From Thermoplasmata archaeon (lineage in GTDB: Archaea > Thermoplasmatota > E2 > UBA202 > JdFR-43): a DNA stretch of 41,228 nt. Shown piece after piece: positions 1 through 9,045 of this stretch (positions within the stretch are counted from its first letter, which is position 1; each line of letters starts with the position of its first letter). The notes under the pieces are model-generated. The model saw only the letters and a list, made by a program, of their open reading frames with translations, was not told the DNA's origin and did not search any database. Both the position numbers and the translations under genes were made by a program. The stretch spans positions 1 to 41,228 of the forward strand of contig JAGGZK010000059.1 in assembly GCA_021162065.1 (NCBI GenBank). The letters are read 5' to 3'.

Positions 1-1
1 A

Positions 2-73
2 AAGGAAGCATTCATAAGAAAGCTTCCTCCTGAAAATTTATTGGGTTTATTTATGAAAATGGTGGAGGAATGA
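2..73 (+). CDS. C-terminal fragment of an upstream protein (partial at the window edge)
   Basis: Open frame from the window start: KEAFIRKLPPENLLGLFMKMVEE followed by TGA. Too short to identify. Confidence 0.5.
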   Translation, partial: KEAFIRKLPPENLLGLFMKMVEE

Positions 74-155
74 TATGAAAGAGAAAAAGGCAAAATTAAA
101 TAGGCGAAAAAATATCCGTACTCAACACTTCTGAAAAAACAAAGAAAAGAATATA

Positions 156-644
156 TTGATGTCCTCAATACAAAATACAATGGGCGAACTTGAAAAGAAT
201 ATAGAAAAAATTCTCGAGACAAAATACAGGGATGGAACCAAGATAATCAGGATGAGCAAAACATCAAGGGAACTTTTTGAAGAGTTAAAAAAGGAGTGCC
301 CCGATGTGCCTGAAAAGGAAATAGTGAGTCTCTTCAAATCGGTGGCGGCGGGCACCAAAATGGTGGATTCCGCCATAGTGGCGGCGGCCCACAATATGCA
401 ATACAACGCCACCCATCCAGAAAAGAAAGAGAGGCTCTGGATTGAGGATTTTTTCACCGAAGAAGCAAGAAAAATCATGAAACCGAGAGAGTTGATGAAA
501 AATAAGAAACTCTACAGAGAGTTTATAGATTATATCTCCTCCTTAGAAGAAAAGTATGATGACAAGGATGTGCCGGATGATGCAATTTTCAGGAGGAGAG
601 TAACGGTATTCCTAAAGGAGAGGGTGGGAGGCGCTAAAAAATGA
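156..644 (+). CDS. Uncharacterised 162-aa soluble protein, coupled to the downstream oxidoreductase operon
   Basis: Charged, protein-like ORF. Its 3' end overlaps the ATG of the next gene (641). Confidence 0.75.
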   Translation: MMSSIQNTMGELEKNIEKILETKYRDGTKIIRMSKTSRELFEELKKECPDVPEKEIVSLFKSVAAGTKMVDSAIVAAAHNMQYNATHPEKKERLWIEDFFTEEARKIMKPRELMKNKKLYREFIDYISSLEEKYDDKDVPDDAIFRRRVTVFLKERVGGAKK

Positions 645-2080
645 GGATTGAGGAGCATCCTGTACTGGAATTTGAGAGGGGCAAAGAGATTTATTTCTAT
701 TACAACGGGAAAAAAATGAAGGCGTATGAGGGTGAGACGATAGCAGCAGCCCTCCATGCCAATGGGATAACAAAATTCAGCGAAAGCACAAAATTCCATC
801 GTCCTCGCGGCTTTTTCTGCGGTATAGGGAAATGCTCCTCCTGCTTAATGAAGGTGGATGGAGTACCCAATGTGAGAACCTGCATTACATTGGTGAAGGA
901 AGGAATGGTGGTGGAGGACAATGACGGCGAACTTCCCGATGGCGAGGTGCAGGAGGCAAAGACGGTGGAAATGGAGGTGGACATAGCCATAGTGGGAGGG
1001 GGAGCGGCTGGCCTGAGCGCCGCCATAGAGGCATCGCCATATGCCAGCGTGGTCGTCATAGATGAAAATCCCCGTCCCGGGGGACAGCTCATAAAGCAGA
1101 CCCACAAATTTTTTGGGAGCAAGGAGGAGAGGGCGGGCACAAGAGGCATAGAAATTGCCAGATTGCTGCGGGAAGAGGCGAGCAAAAAATGCAACATTCT
1201 GCTCAACACCAGTGTAATTGGGTATTATGATAGGGGCCATCATTTTCTCGTCGCTGTAAACAGGATGGAAAACGTCGTCTACGAAATCAAAGCAAGGAAG
1301 ATAATATTTGCCACCGGTGCGCAGGAGAATATGCTGGTGTTTGAGGGAAACGATCTGCCGGGCATATATGGAGCAGGGGGAGTGCAAACTTTGATGAATG
1401 TTTATGGAGTCAAACCTGGAAAGAAGGGGCTCATAGTGGGGGCTGGCAATGTCGGCCTTATCCTGGCATACCAGTTAAAACAGGCAGGAGTGGATGTGGT
1501 GGCAATAATAGAGGCAATGCCAAAAATAGGGGGGTATATGGTCCATGCTGCCAAGGTAAGGAGGTGTGGAGTGCCCATATACACCAAACATTCCATAAAA
1601 AGAGCCTATGGAAGCGAGAGAGTGGAGGGAGCAACCATAGTGGAGCTCGATGAAAACTGGAATTATGTGGAAGGTAGCGAGCAGGATGTGGAATGCGATT
1701 TCATCTGTCTGGCAGTGGGGCTGACTCCATCTGTCCGTCTGGTTGCCCAGACAGGAGCGGAAATAACCTACATCAATGAGGCGGGAGGATGGATTGCCCT
1801 GCATAATGAATATATGGAAACGACGAAGGAGGGCATATATGTGGCCGGTGATCTGGCCAACATTGAAGAGGCATCCGTTGCCATGCTTGAAGGAAAAATA
1901 GCGGGTCTGCATGCCGCCCATTCCATAGCGCCGGTGGAGAACTTTGATGAAAAGATGAGGGCATATATGGAAAATCTCAAGATTTTCAGAGAGGGCGTCT
2001 TTGGAGCAAGACCCAAAATGGCAAAGGAAAAAATAAGGGAGAGATACCATGAAAAGATGGGAAAGGGAAGGAGTGGTTGA
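641..2080 (+). CDS. FAD/NAD-dependent oxidoreductase with N-terminal 2Fe-2S domain (dye-linked L-proline dehydrogenase alpha / sarcosine oxidase alpha-like)
   Basis: N-terminal CGIGKCSSCLMKVDG..RTC 2Fe-2S motif, Rossmann motif VDIAIVGGGAAGLSAAIEA, second GAGNVG motif, and VAGDLANIEEASVAMLEGKIAG near the C-terminus. Confidence 0.85.
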   Translation: MRIEEHPVLEFERGKEIYFYYNGKKMKAYEGETIAAALHANGITKFSESTKFHRPRGFFCGIGKCSSCLMKVDGVPNVRTCITLVKEGMVVEDNDGELPDGEVQEAKTVEMEVDIAIVGGGAAGLSAAIEASPYASVVVIDENPRPGGQLIKQTHKFFGSKEERAGTRGIEIARLLREEASKKCNILLNTSVIGYYDRGHHFLVAVNRMENVVYEIKARKIIFATGAQENMLVFEGNDLPGIYGAGGVQTLMNVYGVKPGKKGLIVGAGNVGLILAYQLKQAGVDVVAIIEAMPKIGGYMVHAAKVRRCGVPIYTKHSIKRAYGSERVEGATIVELDENWNYVEGSEQDVECDFICLAVGLTPSVRLVAQTGAEITYINEAGGWIALHNEYMETTKEGIYVAGDLANIEEASVAMLEGKIAGLHAAHSIAPVENFDEKMRAYMENLKIFREGVFGARPKMAKEKIRERYHEKMGKGRSG

Positions 2081-2513
2081 ACTCGAAGATTTGGACATAC
2101 CTTCCGAGGAATACCTGAGGAAAGGAGTGGCAATCACAGAATGCCTGCAGGAGATACCCTGCAATCCCTGCGTGGAGGCATGCCCCGTGGATGCCATATC
2201 CATGGAAACCATAAATGACACACCCAAGATTGATTACGAGAAATGCATTGGATGCGGAAATTGCGTTGATGCATGTCCTGGCCTGGCAATGTTTCTGGTT
2301 AAGGTGACTGGCGATAGTGCCCTCATAACATTGCCCTATGAATTTCTCCCCGTTCCTGAAAAGGAGGAGAGGGTAAAGGCGTTAAACAGGGAAGGAAAGG
2401 AGATATGCGATGCGGTGGTTAAAAGAATAAGGAGGGGGAGGACAACACTTGTTACAATAGAAGTGCCCGCCGAATATGCTCTGGAAGCGAGAAATATAAA
2501 GGTGGTGAGATGA
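2049..2513 (+). CDS. 4Fe-4S ferredoxin-type subunit (PDH delta-like)
   Basis: CNPCVEACPVDAI and CIGCGNCVDACPG motifs. Located within the oxidoreductase operon, overlapping its upstream neighbour. Confidence 0.85.
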   Translation: MKRWEREGVVELEDLDIPSEEYLRKGVAITECLQEIPCNPCVEACPVDAISMETINDTPKIDYEKCIGCGNCVDACPGLAMFLVKVTGDSALITLPYEFLPVPEKEERVKALNREGKEICDAVVKRIRRGRTTLVTIEVPAEYALEARNIKVVR

Positions 2514-2773
2514 AGATTGTCTGCAGGTGTGAGGATATAACTGAAGAAGATATCATAAGGGCGATAGAGGAATACGGATGCACCACCCTGGCGGAATTAA
2601 AGCAGATTCTACGCCTCGGGATGGGTCACTGCCAGGGAAGGACATGTCTGCCAATAGCAGCAAAGATTCTGGCAAGGAAGACAGGAAAGAGTATGGAGGA
2701 AATAATGCCATCCTTCCGGCCGCCGGTGGTGAGCATAGAGGTGGGAGTCATAGCCAAGAAGGTGAAGAAATGA
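2510..2773 (+). CDS. BFD-like [2Fe-2S]-binding protein (PDH gamma-like)
   Basis: VCRCEDITEEDI...LRLGMGHCQGRTC pattern typical of BFD-like 2Fe-2S domains. ATGA overlaps with neighbours. Confidence 0.85.
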   Translation: MKIVCRCEDITEEDIIRAIEEYGCTTLAELKQILRLGMGHCQGRTCLPIAAKILARKTGKSMEEIMPSFRPPVVSIEVGVIAKKVKK

Positions 2774-3912
2774 AGGAGAGGGCAGAGGTTGTTGTAATAG
2801 GGGGAGGAATAAATGGCTCTGCCATTGCCTATGAACTTGCCAAAAGAGGAAAGGAAGTGGTGGTGGTGGAAAGAAAGTGGCTGGCTTATGGCGCCACTGG
2901 CAGATGCGGGGCAGGGATAAGGCAGCAGTGGAGCACTAAGGAAAATGCTCTTCTGGCAAAGAAAAGTGTTGAGATTTTTGAAAAACTTGAAGAGGAACTG
3001 GGGCATGAGATAGGGTTAAGGCAGGGTGGCTACCTTATAGCCATCCATGATGAGGAGGACATGAAACAGGCGAAAAAAAATGTGGAGATGCAGAGAAGCA
3101 TAGGCCTTCCTGTCAGGATAATAGGAGAGGATGAAATAAAGGAAATAGCCCCCATTCTTGATCCAAAGGGAATGGAAGCCATAGCAGCCACCTTCTGCCC
3201 CACGGATGGACATGCCAACCCCTTCAAGACAACCTATGCCTATGCCATGGCCGCCCAAAAGATGGGAGCTGAATTTTATAAGTTTACAGAGGTACAGGAC
3301 ATAAAGGTGGAAGATGGGAAAGTAAAGAAAGTTATCACAGATAAGGGGGAGATAGAAACAAAATGGGTTGTCAACGCCGCTGGAGCGTGGAGCAGTAAAA
3401 TTTCAAAAATGGTGGGACTTGAAATTCCCAACAAACCCGTGAGAAAGGAGGCAATGGTGACGGAGCCGGTGAAAAGAACCTTTGATTGCATGGTCATATC
3501 ATTTAAGCATGGAATCTATTTCAGTCAGCAGGATGAGGGACAGATACTTGGGGGAATTCCATCGCCAGAAGAAAAAGTAGGGTATTACACGCAGCCGACC
3601 TTTTCATTTCTGCGGCATATGGCCTACACTCTTGGAAAATATGCCCCTCCGCTGAAACATGTTAGAATTCTACGACAATGGACCGGCTTTTATGATGTAA
3701 CCCCGGATGCCCTTCCGATACTCGGAGAAACAGATATCGAGGGTTTCATTCAATGCAATGGTTTCAGCGGGCATGGCTTCATGATTGCTCCCATGACGGC
3801 GAAACTGCTCGCCCAGTTAATATGCGGAGAAAAACTGGATATGGACATAGAGCGTCTCAACATGAGCAGATTCGAGGGCGAGATAGTTGAGGAAAAGTCG
3901 GTTGTTGGTTAA
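2770..3912 (+). CDS. FAD-dependent oxidoreductase, DAO family (PDH beta / sarcosine oxidase beta-like)
   Basis: Start placed at MKERAEVVVIGGGINGSAIAYELAKRGKEVVVVE; C-terminal QCNGFSGHGFMIAPMTAKL. The ORF-track start at 2578 overlaps the upstream gene and is not needed. Confidence 0.88.
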   Translation: MKERAEVVVIGGGINGSAIAYELAKRGKEVVVVERKWLAYGATGRCGAGIRQQWSTKENALLAKKSVEIFEKLEEELGHEIGLRQGGYLIAIHDEEDMKQAKKNVEMQRSIGLPVRIIGEDEIKEIAPILDPKGMEAIAATFCPTDGHANPFKTTYAYAMAAQKMGAEFYKFTEVQDIKVEDGKVKKVITDKGEIETKWVVNAAGAWSSKISKMVGLEIPNKPVRKEAMVTEPVKRTFDCMVISFKHGIYFSQQDEGQILGGIPSPEEKVGYYTQPTFSFLRHMAYTLGKYAPPLKHVRILRQWTGFYDVTPDALPILGETDIEGFIQCNGFSGHGFMIAPMTAKLLAQLICGEKLDMDIERLNMSRFEGEIVEEKSVVG

Positions 3913-4017
3913 ATGGAATCTGGATTGTTGAATCCCCACGTCCCATAACAAATTAATCCTAAATTTTGGGATTAAGCAAAAACGAAGTGCAGAAAAGAGT
4001 CGTCAATTAATATGAAT

Positions 4018-4827
4018 TCATTTTACATCCACAAGAGAATCCAGTGTCTCTATCACCTTTTCCACCGATTCCGGTTCAAATGATACACTTATGGCATCAA
4101 CAGGACATATCTCAGCACATCTTCCACAACCTCTGCAGGTATCTTTGATGACGGCCCTTCCATTTTCAATAGCGATGGCTTCCACAAAACATATATCCAC
4201 ACATTTTCCGCATCCTATGCATTTCTCCTCCACCTTTACCTCAACACCGGGCATTTTTTTCACTTTGTTTCCGATGGACTCATGAAGTGTGGGAAGCACA
4301 AGCCACAGACAGCAGCAGGGGCAGCAGTTGCAGATGGTAAGAAGTTTTTCCCCTGGCCCTGTGCCGAGCCACACAGTATCGAGTTTGTTCCTACCTATAA
4401 GATGAACCAATCCCGCATCTCTGCACTTCCTCACATGCTCAAGTGCTTCCTCTTTGCTCACCCTTCTTCCGAAGGCAGGATTGATGTTTAAAGCCGCCTC
4501 TCCAAGGAAAAGGCAACCAAGATCTCTGGGATAATCTTGGCATTTCGTGGATTCTCTGCAGATGCAAAAATTCATTATCCAGTGATAACGGGCTTTCTGA
4601 ATAAAATATTCCACCACCTTGGATGGAAGCACCATGGATTCGGGTGGTTCAACTTTCATATTCATCTGAATCACCCTATCCTTGGGGAGGTAAAAGAGAT
4701 GATCGCCATCAAAAAGCATTTTGTCTATAAGTTCACGGAATCCTGGCATTCTGGTGAGGCGAGCCAGCATAAACCGCGATGGAAAAAGTTTTTTTAGCAG
4801 GGAAACAAACAGGCGTGAACGAGCCAT
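4018..4827 (-). CDS. Dicluster 4Fe-4S ferredoxin protein with extra N-terminal Cys motifs
   Basis: Two 4Fe-4S motifs (CIGCGKCVDIC..., CRGCGRCAEICPVDAI), plus CICRESTKCQDYPRDLGC and CNCCPCCC. Confidence 0.85.
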   Translation of the reverse strand: MARSRLFVSLLKKLFPSRFMLARLTRMPGFRELIDKMLFDGDHLFYLPKDRVIQMNMKVEPPESMVLPSKVVEYFIQKARYHWIMNFCICRESTKCQDYPRDLGCLFLGEAALNINPAFGRRVSKEEALEHVRKCRDAGLVHLIGRNKLDTVWLGTGPGEKLLTICNCCPCCCLWLVLPTLHESIGNKVKKMPGVEVKVEEKCIGCGKCVDICFVEAIAIENGRAVIKDTCRGCGRCAEICPVDAISVSFEPESVEKVIETLDSLVDVK

Positions 4828-5069
4828 GTCAATAATGGAAAAATCCTATATCATTGTTATCATCTTTTCGAGGTTATTGAAAAAAATCATGATGAACAAA
4901 GAAATTGTCATGGCAACTATGTGTCTAATTCTCATGGATTTTTTCTTATAGCTTGTGAATAACAATCTTCTTGTTTCAAATCCATCAAATATTTCTCTGC
5001 CTTTCTTTCCAAAAGGTTTGCCCGGTTTTTTTGCTATTTCTTCTCTGGAAGGATGTGGTGATAAGCATA

Positions 5070-5171
5070 ATGAAACTGGCGGGCATAGGAATTTTCGTGG
5101 TTTTGGTGATAACGATAATCTGCGTTGTCGGCATAGTGATGATATCAAAATGGGGCGAAGTGGAACAGTAA
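5070..5171 (+). CDS. Candidate 33-aa single-pass membrane microprotein
   Basis: ATG at 5070 gives MKLAGIGIFVVLVITIICVVGIVMISKWGEVEQ*, in a gap with no other convincing gene. A GGTGAT stretch lies upstream. Confidence 0.35.
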   Translation: MKLAGIGIFVVLVITIICVVGIVMISKWGEVEQ

Positions 5172-5271
5172 TCACATCTCTTTCTCTCCTATTTTTTTGG
5201 TGGGCATCTACCATACAATAAAGCGCATTAAATGATACACCCTCCTCCCCATAAAAAGAGGGAAGGGATAG

Positions 5272-6927
5272 CTACACACACTTCATGCCTCTCAGCCTAT
5301 TAATGGCAAATGCCACCTCATATTTCCTGGGCTCAGCATACTCACCCCTTGGAGGAAGAATGGAAAGAAATTTTCCTTCATATTCATCCATGACCTGGCG
5401 CAGAGATTTTCTACTAAATTCCTTGGATATTTTATAAATTACATCTCCCATTGCCTTCACCTGGCCCCTTTCCACAATCTGCTCCACCCTGCCTAAATCT
5501 ATGGTCTGCATTCCAAACCTGAGTTTGTCAATGCCATCTGCCTTTATCTTAACCTTTCCCCTTATGGTGGGATTTATCGTTTCTGGCAATGGCCTCCTCT
5601 CCCTTATCCTTATTTTTCCCGGCTCCTCCCTTATTCTTTTACTCACAAATTTATGGGCAATTTCCTTTGCCTTCTCTGTGACATCTTTTGGCACATACCT
5701 ATCCATCATGAGTACCAGATCTGCTTCATCAAAATACTCCCCTATGCCTCCCGCAATCATTATTATTGATATGCCCTCTCTTTTCAGAGAAGGAAGCATG
5801 TCTATGAGGGGGGTTATGGGTTCCTTTTCCTTTGGAATCAGTTCCTGCATTCTTCTGTCCCTCAGCATCAAATTGGTGGCGGAGGTGTCCTCATCTATTA
5901 GAAGAAATTTGGAGCCAATCTCTATTGCCTCACATATGTTCGCCGCCTGAGATGTGCTTCCAGAGGCATTTTCGGTGGAGAAATTCCGGGTATCCATACC
6001 GTTGGGAAGATTTGATATGAAAGAGGAGATATCCACGTTGGCAACGTATCTGCCATCCTCCGCCCTTATCTTCACCGCATCCTCTCTCGCTATAACGAAT
6101 TCCCTTCCATCTCCCGGAATATGATTGTATATGCCCATTGAAATCGCCTCAAGGAGTGTAGATTTTCCGTGATATGCGCCCCCCACTATCAAAGTTAGTC
6201 CCTCTCTTATCCCCATTCCCTCTATCCTCCTGTTCGGACAATCAAAGGAAACCCGGAGGGAAGAAGGGGAAACAAATTTTATGGCATCCTCCATTGGCTC
6301 ATCTTCCACACCACTTTTTCTGGGGAGAACAGAGCCGTCAGCAATGAAAGCCACAAGTCCCTCCTTTTTCAGATTTTTTCTTATGAAATTGGCATCCTCC
6401 GCCACCTCCACATGCTCCTTCATTTTTTTGTAGTCCGAAGAATGATATATCATGGATTCTCTAACTATTTCCGGCAGGATATTAAAGAAGATTTTTCTCG
6501 CTTCCTTACCTGCGATTCTTCTTCCATAGGCAGGCAGACCAATGTAAAATCTCGCCTCTATTCCCTCGCCATTTATGACCATGCTGCTCCTCTTCAGAAT
6601 TTTCTGCCCGGGACGCATTATGGTTATCATGCCACTTTTCCCTGTTCCGCTTTTCCCGCTTCTCCTTCTTGCTTCCTCATAAAAACATCTTGTGAGATAA
6701 TCCTCGAGAGCAACCTTTCTGGATTCGTTTTCCCACAGTTCTGCAGGAAATTTGGCCGTGGAATGGGAAATAAAAACCCTGCAGGCGGATGGCGGCGCAA
6801 AGGGATCACTCTGCACATGGTCTACGATGAGATGAAAATCTGGAAAGGAGTATTCCCCCTCCAAGTCCTTATATGCCTTATAACCTCTTCCGTCAATCTT
6901 CGAGAGCAGCTCTCTCAACCTGTTCAT
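5272..6927 (-). CDS. Predicted ATPase of the ABC class (PF09818-like)
   Basis: Walker A GGAYHGKSTLLEAI and Walker B-like FLLIDEDTSATNLMLRD in the family-typical context. Confidence 0.85.
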   Translation of the reverse strand: MNRLRELLSKIDGRGYKAYKDLEGEYSFPDFHLIVDHVQSDPFAPPSACRVFISHSTAKFPAELWENESRKVALEDYLTRCFYEEARRRSGKSGTGKSGMITIMRPGQKILKRSSMVINGEGIEARFYIGLPAYGRRIAGKEARKIFFNILPEIVRESMIYHSSDYKKMKEHVEVAEDANFIRKNLKKEGLVAFIADGSVLPRKSGVEDEPMEDAIKFVSPSSLRVSFDCPNRRIEGMGIREGLTLIVGGAYHGKSTLLEAISMGIYNHIPGDGREFVIAREDAVKIRAEDGRYVANVDISSFISNLPNGMDTRNFSTENASGSTSQAANICEAIEIGSKFLLIDEDTSATNLMLRDRRMQELIPKEKEPITPLIDMLPSLKREGISIIMIAGGIGEYFDEADLVLMMDRYVPKDVTEKAKEIAHKFVSKRIREEPGKIRIRERRPLPETINPTIRGKVKIKADGIDKLRFGMQTIDLGRVEQIVERGQVKAMGDVIYKISKEFSRKSLRQVMDEYEGKFLSILPPRGEYAEPRKYEVAFAINRLRGMKCV

Positions 6928-6973
6928 GCCCTTTTAAAGGGTAATCCCATATAGAATTTGCCATTCGTCATGG

Positions 6974-7606
6974 CTACCTTCCCCTCTCATTGCCCCACAG
7001 AATTTTGTGGAGTTGGATAGATAGCATTACATCCAGCCCATCTTCCAAAATCCATTCTGCAAGTTTTTTTGCATCCATCTCTCCCCATATCGGCTGCATT
7101 ATTATATTGCATACAGGGGCATGCCTATCCAGTATTTTGAGGGCATGCTCATAATCATTCCTGTCGCCTATTATGAATTTCAATTCATCTTGCTGCCTTA
7201 AGAACTCAAAATTCTCCTCCTTCATTTTCTCCATCATTCCTGAAGAAGGAAGTTTGAAATCCATCTTTATCCTCACATCTCTTTCTGCGAGTTTTTCTAT
7301 TCCAATGGAACCATTGGTTTCCACACTCACCTCATGCTTCATCTTCAGAAGAGTATCGATGAGAGCATAAACTTCCTGCTGTAGAAGAGGCTCTCCACCG
7401 GTTATGCACACCCTCCTGCATTTCCATTTTTTAATGGCATCGATTATTTCTTCCACCCCCCTATCTTCTCCCTCATAAAAGGCATAGGTGGTATCGCAAT
7501 ATCTGCACCTGAGGTTACACCCCATTAATCTTACAAATATGGTGGGTCTGCCCACATCAACGCCTTCTCCCTGCAGGGAATAAAATATCTCGTTTACCCT
7601 CATCAT
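6974..7606 (-). CDS. queE: 7-carboxy-7-deazaguanine synthase (radical SAM)
   Basis: N-terminal YSLQGEGVDVGRPTIFVRLMGCNLRCRYCDTTYAF with CxxxCxxC and ITGGEPLLQ. Located in a que cluster. Confidence 0.93.
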   Translation of the reverse strand: MMRVNEIFYSLQGEGVDVGRPTIFVRLMGCNLRCRYCDTTYAFYEGEDRGVEEIIDAIKKWKCRRVCITGGEPLLQQEVYALIDTLLKMKHEVSVETNGSIGIEKLAERDVRIKMDFKLPSSGMMEKMKEENFEFLRQQDELKFIIGDRNDYEHALKILDRHAPVCNIIMQPIWGEMDAKKLAEWILEDGLDVMLSIQLHKILWGNERGR

Positions 7607-9045
7607 ACATGCTCCGAATAAACATAGGTGAGCATTCCATTTTCCCCATTCAGTTTCCCATCAAAGGTTATGAAAGGCGGCGAGAGAACCACAAGGCGGT
7701 AGCCAAAGAAATAGTCCCTTACCATGCCTTTCAGACCCTCTATGGCACACGCCCCCCTGGGGGATGGAGATATTGATGATATCTCCTTCTCCTTGGTGTT
7801 GCCTTCAAGTATATCGAATAGGGTATCAGGATAATAATCCTCAACAAAGGTGATGTAAAAGGTGAAATTATTCTCGATGCTGTGTTCCTCTCCAAATATC
7901 TTCTCCGCCTCCTCTATGCTCAGCATTTTATTGCTTATGTCATCAAAATCCTTTGGTATTTCCTCATAGGCCAGATAGGGAGAGATTTCCTTTGATGGTA
8001 TGGGAGCCCTTCCTGTACTTGAGATATTCAGCACATAATCCTCCTTGGTGTTCTTATCCCCGAAATGGAGAAGCCATCCCTCCTCATCCTTTCCATGCCA
8101 GTATTCTGCATAAACCATATATGCATCCGGATGCTTGGCAAGAAAGCTTTTAAGCCCCGGATAATTCATGGCCTGCACCATGGCCGTCTGGATGCTCACC
8201 GAAAAATTCTGCGGGTTTCCATTTAATGGTGCCCCGTAATCCTTCCAGGAATAAAATTCCATGTTTCTGCTGGAATTATAGGGTACATCACTTAGATGGA
8301 GTTCCTCTCCATCTCCTCTTCTAAAACTTTTGAGGATGTATCGGTAAGTGTTGGCCTTTGTGCCATCATCGGTGGAGAAAGAAATCTGATATGGCAGGGG
8401 ATATCCATTTTTAAGCCATATGGAAACGTTGGCATTCACATCGGGGTGAACATCTATTCTCAAGGTGTGGAAATTTTCATCATATGATGCCTCCCACTCA
8501 AAATTGAGGCTCTCATAGTAAAAATTTCCCTGCATGGTAGAATTGAAGTCCTTTTCAAGGAAGAAATCTATTATATCATTCAGTGGCATGGAATTTATCT
8601 CCATTATTCTGTCCCTATTTATGGCATGATGTGTGGTCACACTCTTTATCATTCCTCCGACCTTATTTTCCTGCAGCAATCTGTAAACATGTTTTTCCAC
8701 CGTAACAGGCAAATCCTCCCTTTTCTCTATGGTGTAATTGTAGGGTATCTCGCTCAGATACTCATAGAAATCCACCACGTCGACGGTGTTTCCGAAGCCA
8801 TCCTCCACCGTGGCCTTCTTCACCTCAATGCTCATCTCACCCTTGCTCTGGTATATGAGGAAGCCGCCCTCCTCCCGCTTCACAGTCATTTTCCCCCATA
8901 CCTCGTATGTTATTTTGTCCCCTATCCTCAGGGCACTCGTTCTGTAAAATCCGGTTTTGTTCTCTTCCTCCTTTTTAATGCATCCTGTCCATCCTGCCAG
9001 TAATGATAGCACAACCACCATCACAACAATCTTATTCATATTCAA
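7603..9045 (-). CDS. Predicted secreted/lipoprotein of unknown function embedded in the preQ0 operon
   Basis: N-terminal signal MNKIVVMVVVLSLLAGWTGCIKKEEEN (candidate lipobox Cys). Overlaps queC upstream and queE downstream. Confidence 0.8.
   Translation of the reverse strand: MNMNKIVVMVVVLSLLAGWTGCIKKEEENKTGFYRTSALRIGDKITYEVWGKMTVKREEGGFLIYQSKGEMSIEVKKATVEDGFGNTVDVVDFYEYLSEIPYNYTIEKREDLPVTVEKHVYRLLQENKVGGMIKSVTTHHAINRDRIMEINSMPLNDIIDFFLEKDFNSTMQGNFYYESLNFEWEASYDENFHTLRIDVHPDVNANVSIWLKNGYPLPYQISFSTDDGTKANTYRYILKSFRRGDGEELHLSDVPYNSSRNMEFYSWKDYGAPLNGNPQNFSVSIQTAMVQAMNYPGLKSFLAKHPDAYMVYAEYWHGKDEEGWLLHFGDKNTKEDYVLNISSTGRAPIPSKEISPYLAYEEIPKDFDDISNKMLSIEEAEKIFGEEHSIENNFTFYITFVEDYYPDTLFDILEGNTKEKEISSISPSPRGACAIEGLKGMVRDYFFGYRLVVLSPPFITFDGKLNGENGMLTYVYSEHV

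Noticed and set aside
1475-2227. 250-aa minus-strand ORF antisense to the flavin oxidoreductase
   Set aside because: Shadow ORF opposite a strongly supported FAD/2Fe-2S enzyme.
2578-2769. N-terminal extension of the beta-subunit ORF
   Set aside because: Overlaps the BFD gene and is low complexity. MKERAEVVVIGGG at 2770 is the natural start with an ATGA overlap.
5136-5142. GTGATGA resembling a C/D-box sRNA box C
   Set aside because: No CUGA box D/D' at suitable spacing and no terminal stem; it lies inside the 33-aa ORF.
4846-5214. 122-aa minus-strand ORF in the gap before the ABC-class ATPase
   Set aside because: Biased Arg/Ser/Pro-rich translation with no signature, so likely spurious. The 33-aa plus-strand ORF is more protein-like.
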